The notes: a model not told the origin generated them from the sequence alone. A DNA stretch of 64,000 nt from Carbonactinospora thermoautotrophica (GCF_001543895.1 NZ_JYIJ01000018.1:186001-250000); one strand, 5' to 3'. Positions 23,198 to 32,690 are shown, counted from the first letter of the stretch. Translations and numbers: made by a program.

Positions 23198-23788
23198 CTA
23201 CCGGCGCCGCCAGGCGACGAACAGCCCCGCGCCCACCGGCACCGTCACCGTCTCGAACGCGGGCGACGACCAGGCCGCGGTCAGGAAGTCGGACACCTCC
23301 TCAGCGTGCGACACCGCGTTGTCCGCGACCAGCAGCCCGCCCGGCCGCAGTACCCGGCTCAGCTCGGGCCACCACCGGCCGTACAACGACTTGGGCCGGA
23401 CGTCCAGGAACACCACGTCCACCTCGGCGTCCGGCAGCTCGGCCAGCACGTGGCTCCCGTCGGCGGTGAGCAGCTCCACGTACGTGTCCAGGCCGACCGT
23501 CCGCAGGTTCGCCGCGGCCCGGGCGTGCGCATCCGCGCTGACGTCCACCGTGACCACCCGCCCGCCGGTGTCCCGGACCGCGTCCGCCAGCCACAGCGTG
23601 GAGTAGCCGTTCGAGGTGCCGAGCTCCAGCACGGACCGCGCGCCCGCCGCGCGGGTGAGCATGGCCAGCACGGCCGCGGAGTCGGGGTGCAGGTTGCTGC
23701 GGTGCCGCAGCCGGTCCGGCTCGGCCACGTCGTGCACCCGCCCTTCCTCGCAGAGCGCGTGCAGGAACTCGCTGAGGGTCTGGTCCAC
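23198..23788 (-). CDS. SAM-dependent O-methyltransferase (family 3 type)
   Basis: 196 aa. Class I methyltransferase fold: SVLELGTSNGYSTLWLADAV (SAM-binding motif I), GGRVVTVDVSADAH (motif II), DAEVDVVFLDVRPKSLYGRW and LRPGGLLVADNAVSHAEEV. This pattern fits catechol/caffeoyl-CoA-type O-methyltransferases, and the metal-binding D..DN residues are partly visible. The start is probably the GTG at 23788. Substrate unknown; 87 bp upstream of plsX in the same direction. Confidence 0.85.
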   Translation of the reverse strand: MDQTLSEFLHALCEEGRVHDVAEPDRLRHRSNLHPDSAAVLAMLTRAAGARSVLELGTSNGYSTLWLADAVRDTGGRVVTVDVSADAHARAAANLRTVGLDTYVELLTADGSHVLAELPDAEVDVVFLDVRPKSLYGRWWPELSRVLRPGGLLVADNAVSHAEEVSDFLTAAWSSPAFETVTVPVGAGLFVAWRRR

Positions 23789-23911
23789 GCACTCACGCTA
23801 GGCGCTGCGCGCGGGCCGGGCCAAGACCGGTGATCAGATCCGCCGCGCGGCCCATGGGCGGCCGCCGGGAGTTCCGCGATCGTCGCCGCTGTGCTGGCCG
23901 GGAGCGCCTGC

Positions 23912-24745
23912 CTACCAGCCGAAGCCGTTGCGGTAGGTCACCTCGGCGAGGACCGTTTGGCCGGCCTTGTTCGGGTGGAAGTAGTCCCACGAGCTGATCT
24001 GGCTCGCGACGAACGGGTAGTCGAAGACCGCGTTGTCGTCGAACTCGCAGTTCGGGTACTCCGCGCAGACGCGGGCGAGCACGGTGTTGTAGTCGATGAC
24101 CCGCTGCCGTACCCGGTCCCGCCGGGCCTCGTCCGCCGCCGCGGTGGAGGTGGGGTTGGCGAGCATGCTCTGGCAGATGCCGGCGAACGCCCACACCGAC
24201 CGGGCCGCGGGGTTGTTCTTGAGGACGTACCAGAGCCGCTTGATGTCCGGGATGCTGGAGACGAAGATCGCCGCGTCCGGCAGGCCGGACTCGAGCGTGT
24301 CCATCGCGGCCCGGAAGCGTGTCTCGAACGTGCTGACCGGCGTCATCGTCGACTCCGAGGAGGTGCAGGCGTCGTTCGCGCCGATCAGGATGGTCACGTA
24401 CTGGACGTTCTGCCGCACCGCCTTGCTGGCCTGGCTGTCGAGGTCGGCGACCTTGGCCCCGCTGACCGCGTAGTTGTAGGCGTGGCCCTGGATCTCGGGG
24501 TTCTTCGCGAGGAGGCGGGTGTAGTGGCTGCGGACGCGGGAGTCGGTGCCGGTCGACCAGGTCATGGAGCGGCACTCGACGTACCAGCCGCAGGCGTTGA
24601 ACCCGGCGGTGATCGAGTCACCGAGGGCGGCCATGGAGCTGGGGATCGTGGCGGTGGCCTGCGCGGCGGGCGCGGCCAGCGCGGTGAGCGAGACCAGGAG
24701 TGCGAGCCCTAAGCGGGTGATGAGACGCAGCGGCCTGCGGGACAT
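23912..24745 (-). CDS. Secreted SGNH/GDSL hydrolase
   Basis: 277 aa from the ATG with GGAAGG upstream. A Sec signal peptide is clear (RRPLRLITRLGLALLVSL, then APAAQATA cleavage region). The SGNH esterase blocks are AALGDSITAGFNACG (Ser nucleophile), a Gly in the YNYAVSGAKVADL block, LIGANDAC (Asn) and SSWDYFHPNKAGQ (Asp and His). Paired cysteines (ACGWYVEC, EYPNCEF) fit extracellular folding. It probably hydrolyses an ester outside the cell, such as a lipid or polysaccharide ester. Confidence 0.92.
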   Translation of the reverse strand: MSRRPLRLITRLGLALLVSLTALAAPAAQATATIPSSMAALGDSITAGFNACGWYVECRSMTWSTGTDSRVRSHYTRLLAKNPEIQGHAYNYAVSGAKVADLDSQASKAVRQNVQYVTILIGANDACTSSESTMTPVSTFETRFRAAMDTLESGLPDAAIFVSSIPDIKRLWYVLKNNPAARSVWAFAGICQSMLANPTSTAAADEARRDRVRQRVIDYNTVLARVCAEYPNCEFDDNAVFDYPFVASQISSWDYFHPNKAGQTVLAEVTYRNGFGW

Positions 24746-25124
24746 GACGATGCCTTCCGGTGGGTGGACAGGCTGCAACCGGCCGGTCTCCGAAGAAGGA
24801 GGTACCGGCCGAATCCCGCGGGTGCGATCGAGATCGTAGAGAGTCGCCGCGAAGTGGACAAGGAGAATTCAGCCCATTCGGCGTGCACTCGTTGGCGTGA
24901 AGCCGCCAGGAGTCGCTGAGTACAGCCTGCTCGGGCTCGATTACGTTAGGTAGCGAAGTTCCCGCATGAATGCTGCGACAGCGCGTCGACCGTTTTACGG
25001 AACGTAGCCCCAACCCCCTGGTGCCTCTGTGACGCATGGTGCACAATGTGATCTGCTGGTCCTTCCAGGCAGGAAGTGAGGCCGCTGGGGAAGGCGCACC
25101 TCGCATCAAGGCCTGGAGGTCCCG
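24746..25124. other. Divergent intergenic region with a 5' leader hairpin
   Basis: This 379-bp gap carries the promoters of the SGNH hydrolase (-) and DUF3145 (+). At 24780-24811 CGGCCGGT and ACCGGCCG with inner CTCC/GGAG pairs form a hairpin in the hydrolase leader. No known riboswitch pattern was recognised. Confidence 0.45.
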
Positions 25125-25619
25125 GTGACGACACGTGGGGTTCTCTATATCCACTCCGCGCCGCCTGCGTTGTGCCCGCACATCGAGTGGGCCGTCGCGG
25201 GGGTGCTCGGCGTGCGCGTGAGCCTGGACTGGATCCGCCAGCCGGCGGCGCCGGGCACATGGCGCGCCGAATTGTCCTGGCAGGGCGAGCCGGGCACGGC
25301 TGCCAAGCTGGCCTCCGCCCTGCGTGGCTGGCACTTGCTCCGGTTTGAGGTGACCGAGGAGCCGAGCAAGGGTTGTGAGGGGGAGCGTTACTCCAGCACG
25401 CCGACGCTCGGTCTCTTCCACGCCGTCACCGGCGTGCACGGGGACATCCTCATCCCGGAGAACCGCCTGCGCGCCGCCATGCTCAGAGCGGCCCAGGGGG
25501 AGACGACGCTGGAGGAAGAGCTCAACCTGCTGCTCGGCAAGCCCTGGGACGACGAGCTGGAGCCGTTCCGGTACGCCGGGGACGGCGCGCCGGTGCGCTG
25601 GCTGCACCAGGTCGTCTGA
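25125..25619 (+). CDS. DUF3145 protein
   Basis: 164 aa, GTG start with TGGAGGT upstream. The whole protein fits the actinobacterial DUF3145 family: MTTRGVLYIHSAPPALCPHI, EWAVAGVLG, LRGWHLLRFEVTEEPS, SSTPTLGLFHAVTGVHGD and the end PVRWLHQVV. The family is found next to fatty acid synthesis genes in streptomycetes and relatives, as here, but its biochemical role is unknown. It is cytosolic and convergent with the carboxylase gene, with two hairpins between them. Confidence 0.9.
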   Translation: MTTRGVLYIHSAPPALCPHIEWAVAGVLGVRVSLDWIRQPAAPGTWRAELSWQGEPGTAAKLASALRGWHLLRFEVTEEPSKGCEGERYSSTPTLGLFHAVTGVHGDILIPENRLRAAMLRAAQGETTLEEELNLLLGKPWDDELEPFRYAGDGAPVRWLHQVV

Positions 25620-25672
25620 GCCTGCCGGTCAGGTGACCGGCGGGCTCGGGAAGACTCGCCGGGGAAGGCGAA

Positions 25673-25787
25673 GCCATGGGCGGGGCGGCGTCACCCGCGG
25701 TCCCGCCCATGGCGTCTCCCGGGTGCCCGCGCTCGGGGACCAGGACCTGGACGGAACAGGACGAGGGCCCGCTTGTGGCGGGCCCTC
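25673..25787. terminator. Two hairpins between convergent genes
   Basis: 25673-25713: GCCATGGGCGGG and CCCGCCCATGGC, 12-bp stem with 17-nt loop. 25763-25787: GAGGGCCCGC and GCGGGCCCTC, 10-bp stem with 5-nt loop, followed by GGTCTTCCTC. They probably end both the DUF3145 and the carboxylase transcripts. Confidence 0.65.
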
Positions 25788-25809
25788 GGTCTTCCTCGTA
25801 CGGGAAGTC

Positions 25810-27273
25810 TCAGAGCGGGATGTTGCGGTGCTCGCCGCGGACCTGCGGCGCCTCGCTGATGGCGCGGGCGAGCGCGGTGCGGGTCTTGGCCGGCTCGATG
25901 ACCTCGTCGACCACGCCAAGCTCGATCGCCCTGTTCAGGCCGCCGGCGACCTTCTCGTGCTCGGCCGCCAGCTCCTGCTCGACCTGCGGGCGCAGCTCTT
26001 CTGGCACCTCGGCCAGCCGGCGCCGGTGCAGGATGCGCACCGCGGCGACCGCGCCCATGACCGCGACCTCCGCGGTCGGCCACGCGAAGACCTTGGTGGC
26101 GCCGAGACAACGGGCGTTCATCGCGATGTACGCCCCGCCGTACGCCTTGCGGGTCACCAGCGTCACCCGCGGGACCACCGCCTCGGCGAACGCGTGCAGC
26201 AGCTTCGCGCCGCGCCGGACCACGCCGTCCCACTCCTGGCCGACGCCGGGCAGGTACCCGGGCACGTCCACCACGACCACCAGCGGGACGCCGAACGCGT
26301 CGCACATCCGCACGAACCGCGCCGCCTTCTCCGCGGACGCCGCGTCCAGGCAGCCGCCCAGCCGCAGCGGGTTGTTCGCGATCACCCCCACCGTGCGCCC
26401 GCCCAGGCGGCCCAGCGTGGTGGTGATGTTCGGCGCCCACTTCGGGTGCAGCTCCAGGCCCGGCTCGTCCAGCAGTTGCTCCACCAGCGGGTGCACGTCG
26501 TAGGCGCGTTTCGGCGACTCGGGCAGGATGCCGGACAGGTCCCGCTCCTCGACCCGGTCCAGGTCGAGCTCGCCCTGGGCGCCGAGCAGCACCGCGAGCC
26601 GGCGCGCCTCCTCGTAAGCGTCCTCGGTCGTGGGCGCGACCACGTGCACCACGCCGGAGCGACGGCCGTGCGGCTCCGGGCCGCCCAGGCGCAGCGCGTC
26701 CACGGCCTCGCCGGTCACCGAGCGGACCACGTCCGGGCCGGTCACGAACACCCGCCCGTCCGGGCCGAGGATGACCACGTCGGTCAGGGCCGGCCCGTAC
26801 GCCGCGCCGCCGGCGGCCGGGCCCAGCACCACCGAGATCTGCGGGATCTTGCCCGACGCGTGGGTCATGATCGCGAAGATCTGCCCCACCGCGTGCAGGC
26901 TCAGCACGCCCTCGCGCAGCCGGGCGCCGCCGGAGTGCCACAGGCCGATGATCGGCACGCCGTCGGCGAGCGCCCGCTCGTACGCGCGCAGGATGACCTG
27001 GCAGCCCTCATCGCCCATGGCGCCGCCCTGCACGCGGGCGTCCGAGGCGAACACGACCACAGGCGTGCCCTGGATCCGGCCGGTGGCGGCGAGGAAGCCG
27101 CAGTCGTTCTCCGCCGAGATCAGCTCGCAGCTTCCGGGGTCGACCAGCTTCTCGATCCGCAGGCGCGGATTCCGGGGATCGCTCTCCGGGTCGGGCGGTG
27201 CTGGCTTGTCCGCCGGCTTGGCTGATGAGGCGGTCGTTTCGGGCTGGCTCTCCAGAATCGTCACTTGGTTCAA
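25810..27273 (-). CDS. accD: Acyl-CoA carboxylase beta subunit (carboxyltransferase)
   Basis: 487 aa. Carboxyltransferase of the actinobacterial acetyl/propionyl-CoA carboxylase type, which makes malonyl-CoA or methylmalonyl-CoA using biotin carried by a separate alpha subunit. Two crotonase-like halves are visible: GLWHSGGARLREGVLSLHAV and LGPAAGGAAYGPALTD in the first, VVDVPGYLPGVGQEWDG, RKAYGGAYIAMNARCLGA and WPTAEVAVMGAVAA in the second. The N-terminal ~35 residues are a Pro/Ala-rich extension. No zinc finger as in E. coli AccD. It sits at the end of the fab gene cluster, so malonyl-CoA supply is the likely role. Confidence 0.92.
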   Translation of the reverse strand: MNQVTILESQPETTASSAKPADKPAPPDPESDPRNPRLRIEKLVDPGSCELISAENDCGFLAATGRIQGTPVVVFASDARVQGGAMGDEGCQVILRAYERALADGVPIIGLWHSGGARLREGVLSLHAVGQIFAIMTHASGKIPQISVVLGPAAGGAAYGPALTDVVILGPDGRVFVTGPDVVRSVTGEAVDALRLGGPEPHGRRSGVVHVVAPTTEDAYEEARRLAVLLGAQGELDLDRVEERDLSGILPESPKRAYDVHPLVEQLLDEPGLELHPKWAPNITTTLGRLGGRTVGVIANNPLRLGGCLDAASAEKAARFVRMCDAFGVPLVVVVDVPGYLPGVGQEWDGVVRRGAKLLHAFAEAVVPRVTLVTRKAYGGAYIAMNARCLGATKVFAWPTAEVAVMGAVAAVRILHRRRLAEVPEELRPQVEQELAAEHEKVAGGLNRAIELGVVDEVIEPAKTRTALARAISEAPQVRGEHRNIPL

Positions 27274-27288
27274 GCCCCCTCTCGCGGG

Positions 27289-28521
27289 TCACGCGTAACG
27301 GCGGAAGACCAGGGCGATGTTGTGGCCGCCGAATCCGAACGAGTTGTTCAGGGCGGCGAAATCACCGTCGGGGAGCTTGTACGGCTCACCCCGCGCGATC
27401 GTCAGGTCGACCTCGTCGTCCGGGTCGTCCAGGTTGATGGTTGGCGGCGCCACCTGCTCGTACACGGCGAGGATCGTCGCGACCGCCTCGAGCGCGCCGG
27501 CCGCGCCCAGCAGGTGGCCGGTCATGGACTTCGTCGAGGTGAGCACCACGTTGTCCGCGTGCTCGCCCAGGACCGCCCGGATCGCCTTCACCTCGGCCAC
27601 GTCACCTTGCGGGGTCGAGGTGGCGTGCGCGTTCACGTGCGCGATCAGGTCCGGGGTCAGGCCCGCGTCCGCCAGGGCGAACCGCATCGCCCGGGCCGCG
27701 CCCCGGCCCTCCGGCTCGGGCTGCGCGATGTGGTGCCCGTCGGCGCTCATGCCCGCGCCGGCCAGCTCGCAGTAGATCCGCGCGCCGCGCGCCCGGGCGT
27801 GCTCCTCGGCCTCGAGCACGACGACGGCCGCGCCCTCGCCGAGCACGAACCCGTCCCGGCCCTTGTCCCACGGCCGGGAGGCGCGCTCCGGCTCGTCGTT
27901 GCGCTTCGACAGCGCCATCATCGCGGCGAACGCGGCGATCGGCAGCGGGTGGATCACCGCCTCCGCGCCGCCGGCCACCACGACGTCCGCCCGGCCTGAG
28001 CGGATCATCTCCATCCCGTACGCGATCGCCTCGTTGCTGGAGGCGCAGGCGCTGACCGTGGCGTGCACGCCGGCGCGCGCGCCGAACTCCAGGCCGACCC
28101 AGGCGGCCGGGCCGTTCGGCATGATCGCCGGGATGGTGTGCGGGGAGACCCGGCGCGGCCCCTTCTCCTTCATCGCGTCCCAGGCGTTGAGCAGCGTGAC
28201 CGCGCCGCCGATGCCGGACGCCACGGCCACGCCCAAGCGGTCGCGGTCCACCTCGGGCGCGCCGGCGTCCCGCCACGCCTCGCGCGCGGCGATCAGCGCC
28301 ATCTGCTCGGACCGGTCGAGCTTGCGGGCCTCCACCCGGTCCATGACTTCGGTGGGCTCGACAGCTGCCGGCGCGGCGATCTGCACCGGCAGCTGCTCGG
28401 CCCACTCCTCGGTGAGACGGCGCACGCCGGACTTGCCGGCGAGCAGCCCTGACCAGGTCGTCGCGACATCGCCGCCGACAGGCGTGGTCGCGCCGAGACC
28501 GGTGACGACTACCTTTCTCAC
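27289..28521 (-). CDS. fabF: 3-oxoacyl-ACP synthase II, FabF
   Basis: 410 aa from the GTG giving MRKVVVTGLGATTPVG; an upstream in-frame ATG is rejected because GAGAGGAC precedes this GTG. FabF elongates acyl-ACP with malonyl-ACP. The catalytic Cys is in VSACASSNEAI, the histidines in NAHATSTPQGD and KSMTGHLLGAAG, and the end FGFGGHNIALVFRRYA is typical. It is last but one in the fab cluster, about 160 bp after acpP. Confidence 0.95.
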   Translation of the reverse strand: MRKVVVTGLGATTPVGGDVATTWSGLLAGKSGVRRLTEEWAEQLPVQIAAPAAVEPTEVMDRVEARKLDRSEQMALIAAREAWRDAGAPEVDRDRLGVAVASGIGGAVTLLNAWDAMKEKGPRRVSPHTIPAIMPNGPAAWVGLEFGARAGVHATVSACASSNEAIAYGMEMIRSGRADVVVAGGAEAVIHPLPIAAFAAMMALSKRNDEPERASRPWDKGRDGFVLGEGAAVVVLEAEEHARARGARIYCELAGAGMSADGHHIAQPEPEGRGAARAMRFALADAGLTPDLIAHVNAHATSTPQGDVAEVKAIRAVLGEHADNVVLTSTKSMTGHLLGAAGALEAVATILAVYEQVAPPTINLDDPDDEVDLTIARGEPYKLPDGDFAALNNSFGFGGHNIALVFRRYA

Positions 28522-28684
28522 TGTCGCTGTCCTCTCGTAGCGCTCACGACGCCGCCTCGCTTCGCTCAGCGGCTTTGTGAGCAAGCGCGTTGACGGTTGC
28601 TGCGCTCGCTCACGCGGCGGCTGCCGCCGGGGTAGCGGCGGGGCCGCGGGTGCTGACCTGGCCCAGTCACCCGGGTTGCGTGTC

Positions 28685-28930
28685 TCAGGCCGCCTTCAGG
28701 ATGTAGTTGACGGCGTCGCCCACGGTCCTGAGGTTCTTGACGTCGTCGTCCGGGATCTTCACGCCGAACTTCTCCTCAGCGGCGACGACGACCTCGACCA
28801 TGGACAGCGAGTCGATGTCCAGGTCGTCGGTGAAGGACTTGTCCAGTTGGACCTCGTCCGCGGGAACCCCGGCCACCTCGTTCACGATCTCCGCGAGGCC
28901 GGCGAGGATCTCCTCCTGGCTGGCAGCCAT
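28685..28930 (-). CDS. acpP: Acyl carrier protein
   Basis: 81 aa, acidic four-helix carrier. The phosphopantetheine attachment serine is in DDLDIDSLSMVEVVVAAEEK (DSL motif, about residue 41). ATG preceded by GGAGCG. It sits between fabH and fabF, as in streptomycetes, and carries the growing chain for all FAS II enzymes. Confidence 0.96.
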   Translation of the reverse strand: MAASQEEILAGLAEIVNEVAGVPADEVQLDKSFTDDLDIDSLSMVEVVVAAEEKFGVKIPDDDVKNLRTVGDAVNYILKAA

Positions 28931-29002
28931 GTAGGACGCTCCTTACGTACTTGCTGTTGGGTGTGTGAGGGATCGCCCGCGACGCGTGTGCGCCGCGGGA
29001 GT

Positions 29003-30028
29003 TCACGGAAGGGTTACCACCTGGGCGGCGTACACGAGCCCGGCGCCGAAGCCGATGAGCAGCGCGGTGCCGCCGCTCTTGGCCTCTCCGGTCTCCAGCA
29101 TCCGCTCCATCGCCAGCGGGATCGAAGCCGCTGAGGTGTTGCCCTGCTCGGCGATGTCCCGCGCCACTGGTACGTGCGCGGGCAGCTTGAGTGCCCTGAT
29201 CATGGCGTCGGTGATCCGCATGTTCGCCTGGTGCGGGATGAAGGCGTCCAGCTCCTCGGGGCGCACCCCGGCCAGCTCCATGGCCTTCCGGGCGACCGGC
29301 ACCATCTCGTACGACGCCCAGCGGAACACCTGCTGGCCCGACATGCGCAGCGCCGGGTAGGAGGCGTCGGCGCGCACCCGCCGGCTCTCGGCGTCCATGC
29401 GCAGCTCATCCCACGGCACGGTCTGCTCGATCGCGTCAAGCTGCGCGCCGTCGGAGCCCCAGACCACCGGGCCGATGCCCGGGAAGTCCGACGGCCCCAC
29501 CACGGCCGCGCCCGCACCGTCACCGAAGAGGAAGGCGGTCGTACGGTCGCTGAAATCGGTCAGGTCGGTCAGCCGCTCCACGCCGATCACGACGACGTAC
29601 TTGGCGCTGCCGCCGCGGACCATGTCATTGGCCAGCGCCAGGCCGTAGCAGAAGCCGGCGCACGCGGCGGAGATGTCGAAGGCGGCCGCGCGGGTCGCGC
29701 CCAGCCGGTACGCGATGTCACAGGCGACCGACGGCGTCTGCCGCAGGTGCGACACCGTGGACACCAGGACGCAGCCGACCTCCTCCGGCGGGACGCCGGC
29801 GTTGGCCAGCGCCTTGCCGGCGGCGGCGGTCGCCATGTCGGCGACGGTCTCGTCCGGGCTCGCGTGCCGGCGGGTGACGATGCCGGACCGGGTGCGGATC
29901 CACTCGTCGCTGGAGTCGATCCGCTGGCAGATCTCCTCGTTGGTGACCAGGCGGCGGGGCCGGTACCCGCCGACCCCGTGGATGCGCGCGTACGGCGCGC
30001 CGACGGCTGGTCTGATGGACGCTGTCAT
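29003..30028 (-). CDS. fabH: 3-oxoacyl-ACP synthase III, FabH
   Basis: 341 aa. FabH starts fatty acid synthesis by condensing an acyl-CoA primer with malonyl-ACP. The active-site Cys lies in DISAACAGFCYGLALA, His in FIPHQANMRITDAM and Asn in EQGNTSAASIPLAM. N-terminal DSSDEWIRTRSGI is typical. The ATG overlaps the fabD stop (ATGA), so the two are coupled. In actinomycetes this enzyme often uses branched primers. Confidence 0.96.
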   Translation of the reverse strand: MTASIRPAVGAPYARIHGVGGYRPRRLVTNEEICQRIDSSDEWIRTRSGIVTRRHASPDETVADMATAAAGKALANAGVPPEEVGCVLVSTVSHLRQTPSVACDIAYRLGATRAAAFDISAACAGFCYGLALANDMVRGGSAKYVVVIGVERLTDLTDFSDRTTAFLFGDGAGAAVVGPSDFPGIGPVVWGSDGAQLDAIEQTVPWDELRMDAESRRVRADASYPALRMSGQQVFRWASYEMVPVARKAMELAGVRPEELDAFIPHQANMRITDAMIRALKLPAHVPVARDIAEQGNTSAASIPLAMERMLETGEAKSGGTALLIGFGAGLVYAAQVVTLP

Positions 30029-31203
30029 GATGCCTCCGGGTGCAAGCGGACCAGGGGCTGTCCCGGCGACACCGGGTCGCCGTCCTCGACGAGCCACTCG
30101 ATGACCGTGCCCCCGTGCGGCACCGTGATCTGCTGCTCGTCCCGGTGCGACACGACCGCGCCGACGACCGCGCCGGGTTCCAGCGTGGTGCCGAGCGCGA
30201 CGCCGGCCGATCGGAACTTGCCGGAGAACGGAGCCACCACGAGCCGCCATGAGGGCGCGTCGTCCAGCGGGCTGGGCGTGCCGTGCTTCTCGACCAGCGC
30301 GCGAGCGGCGTCCAGGTCGTCGGGGGTCTTCAGGGCGAGGGTTTCCACGCCGGGCAGGGCCCGCTTGATCAGGCCGGTCAGCACGCCCGCTGGCGGCATC
30401 TCGATCACCGCGGTCGCGCCCAGCTCGCCGAGCGTGCGCATGCACAGGTCCCAGCGGACCGGCTTGGCGATCTGGTCGACGATCCGGTTGAGCACCTGCC
30501 GGCCGTCTTGCACCACGGCGCCGTCCCGGTTGGACAGCAGCCGGGTCCGCGGGTCGCGGGTGGTGATCGCCTTCGCGAGCCGGGCGACGTGGTCGACCGC
30601 CGGGGCCATGTGGTGGGTGTGGAACGCGCCGGCCACCTGCAGCGGGCGCAGTCGGGCCTTCTCCGGCGGGTCCGCCTGGAACCGCTCCAGCTGCTCCAGG
30701 GTCCCGGCGGCGACGATCTGGCCGGCGCCGTTGTTGTTGGCGGGTGTCAGGCCGTGCTGCTCGATCTTCGCCAGGACCTCCTCGGGGTCGCCGCCGAGGA
30801 CCGCGGTCATGCCGGTCGGTACCTTGGCGGAGGCCTCGGCCATGGCGCGACCCCGCTCGCGGGTGAGCACCAGCGCCGCCTCGGCGTTGATCACGCCGGT
30901 GCCGGCCGCGGCGGTGAGCTCGCCCACGCTGTGGCCCGCGACGGCGCCGACGACTTTGAACGCGTCGCCGGGGTGCGGGAACAGCGCGAGCGCGGCGGCG
31001 AGGCCGGAGGCGACCAGCAGCGGCTGGGTGATCGCCGTGTCCTTGATCTCCTCGGCGGTCGCCTTGGTCCCGTAGTAGATGAGGTCGAGCCCGGTGACCG
31101 CCGACCACCAGGTCAGGCGGTCGGCCACACCGGGCACGTCAAGCCATGGTTCCAGGAAACCGGGCGTCTGGGCGCCCTGACCGGGAGCGACGAGTACGAG
31201 CAC
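30025..31203 (-). CDS. fabD: Malonyl-CoA:ACP transacylase FabD with C-terminal lipoyl-like domain
   Basis: About 392 aa from the GTG at 31203 (GAAGG upstream; gives MLVLVAPGQGAQTPGF); a GTG at 31212 is in frame. Residues 1-310 are FabD: GAVAGHSVGELTAAAG holds the catalytic Ser, VAGAFHTHHMAP the His. Family members are usually about 310 aa. The extra 75 residues (LVVAPFSGKFRSAG, VVGAVVSHRDEQQITVPHGG, VIEWLVEDGDPVSPGQPL) look like a biotinyl/lipoyl hammerhead fold, but the modified Lys position reads HRD, so it is probably not biotinylated or lipoylated. It transfers malonyl groups from CoA to ACP. First structural gene of the operon, after fasR. Confidence 0.93.
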   Translation of the reverse strand: MLVLVAPGQGAQTPGFLEPWLDVPGVADRLTWWSAVTGLDLIYYGTKATAEEIKDTAITQPLLVASGLAAALALFPHPGDAFKVVGAVAGHSVGELTAAAGTGVINAEAALVLTRERGRAMAEASAKVPTGMTAVLGGDPEEVLAKIEQHGLTPANNNGAGQIVAAGTLEQLERFQADPPEKARLRPLQVAGAFHTHHMAPAVDHVARLAKAITTRDPRTRLLSNRDGAVVQDGRQVLNRIVDQIAKPVRWDLCMRTLGELGATAVIEMPPAGVLTGLIKRALPGVETLALKTPDDLDAARALVEKHGTPSPLDDAPSWRLVVAPFSGKFRSAGVALGTTLEPGAVVGAVVSHRDEQQITVPHGGTVIEWLVEDGDPVSPGQPLVRLHPEAS

Positions 31204-31283
31204 AACTAACACCTTCGCTGTTACTCCCGAGTCATGCCGGGTGTCGACGCGGACGAGATCTCGGGTCAGGCTTTGTTGGGGTC

Positions 31284-32450
31284 CTACAAATGCTGCTCCG
31301 ACTCAGCGAGTCGGCCCAGGATGAGCGCGATCTGCAAGGTGAACGCGGCCCGGCTCTGCGTGGGCACGTAGCCCGTGATGTCGGTCACCCGGCGGAGCCG
31401 GTACCGCACGGTGTTCGGGTGTACGAACAACATCCGCGCCGCCGCCTCCAGGCTGGTGGCCTGCTCCAGGTACGTGGCCAGCGTTTCCAGCAGCGCCGCG
31501 CCGGCGTCCCGCAGCGGCATGTAGATGTCCTCCACCAGCCGGCGCCGGGCGATGTCGTCCCCGGCCAGCGCGCGTTCCGGGAGCAGGTCGTCCGCCAGCA
31601 CCGGGCGCGGCGCGTCCGGCCACGCCGGGGCCGCGCGCAGCCCCGCGATCGCGGCTCGGGCCGACGCGGGCGCGGCCAGTAGATCGGGCACGGTCTGGCC
31701 CACCACGACCGGGCCCGGACCGAACTGCGACAGCAGCGTCTTGGTCGCGGCCAGCGGATCGTCGTTGCCGCCCAGGACCGCGATCAGCCGGTCGCCCTGC
31801 ACGCCGGCGAGCACGTTCAGGCCGGCGTGCCGGGCGGCCCGGTGGATGCCGTCGATGATGGCCTCCGGGTCGCTGTCCGGCGCGTGCCCGGCGACCACGG
31901 CCACGCGCTCCGGCGCCCCCCACCCCAGCGCCGCCGCCCGGGACCGCAGCGCCTCGTCGGCCTCGTCCCGCAGCAGCGCGTCCACCACGAGCGCCTCCAG
32001 CCGCGCGTCCCAGGCGCCCCGGGCCTCAGCCGCCGCCGCGTACACCTGCGCCGCCGCGAACGCGATCTCCCGGGAGTAGCGCAGCAGCGCCTCGCGCAGC
32101 TCCGCCTCCCCGCCGGGCGCGGCGAGCTCGTTGATGCGTTCCTCGACGACCTCGATCGTGATCCGCACCAGCTCCACGGTCTGCCGCAGCGACACCGCCC
32201 GGGCCAGCTCGCGCGGCGCGGTGCCGAACACGTCCGCGCTGATCGCCCGGGGGCTCGCCGGGTCGCGGAACCACTCGGTGAACGCCGCGATACCCGCCTG
32301 CGCCACCAGCCCCACCCAGGACCGCTGCTCGGCCGGCATCTTCCGGTACCAGGGCAGCTTCTCCTCCATGCGCGCGATGGCCGCGCCCGCCAGCGTCCCG
32401 GTCGCCCGGTGCAGCCGGCGCCACGTCGCCTCGCGAGAACGCTTGGACAT
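31284..32450 (-). CDS. fasR: PucR/CdaR-type regulator FasR
   Basis: 388 aa from the ATG giving MSKRSREATWRRL; upstream in-frame codons overlap the promoter region. The C-terminal helix-turn-helix is of PucR type (YLEQATSLEAAARMLFVHPN, then TVRYRLRRVTDITGYVP), and the central region has a GGDEF-like/CdaR fold. In Streptomyces coelicolor the gene in this position (fasR) activates the fabD-fabH-acpP-fabF operon. Here it also lies directly upstream of fabD, in the same direction with an 80-bp gap, so the same role is expected. Confidence 0.88.
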   Translation of the reverse strand: MSKRSREATWRRLHRATGTLAGAAIARMEEKLPWYRKMPAEQRSWVGLVAQAGIAAFTEWFRDPASPRAISADVFGTAPRELARAVSLRQTVELVRITIEVVEERINELAAPGGEAELREALLRYSREIAFAAAQVYAAAAEARGAWDARLEALVVDALLRDEADEALRSRAAALGWGAPERVAVVAGHAPDSDPEAIIDGIHRAARHAGLNVLAGVQGDRLIAVLGGNDDPLAATKTLLSQFGPGPVVVGQTVPDLLAAPASARAAIAGLRAAPAWPDAPRPVLADDLLPERALAGDDIARRRLVEDIYMPLRDAGAALLETLATYLEQATSLEAAARMLFVHPNTVRYRLRRVTDITGYVPTQSRAAFTLQIALILGRLAESEQHL

Positions 32451-32690
32451 GCCCGCAGCGTATGCCGTGCTTGCCCGGTCCACCCGCCGAGGACCACGTT
32501 GCGAGTGCGTGCCGTCGCGTCGGAGGGCACGCACTCCACGTCAAGGGCGCGCCCTGAGGATCACCCGCCCGGGTACGGCTCCGGGGAAGCGCCCCGACCT
32601 TACGGGACGGCGCGGGCGGGCCGGGTTCCGGGACGCCGGAAACGGATAGAACCCCGGTACGGGGACCAGCGCCCAGAGAGGGGCGATGAG

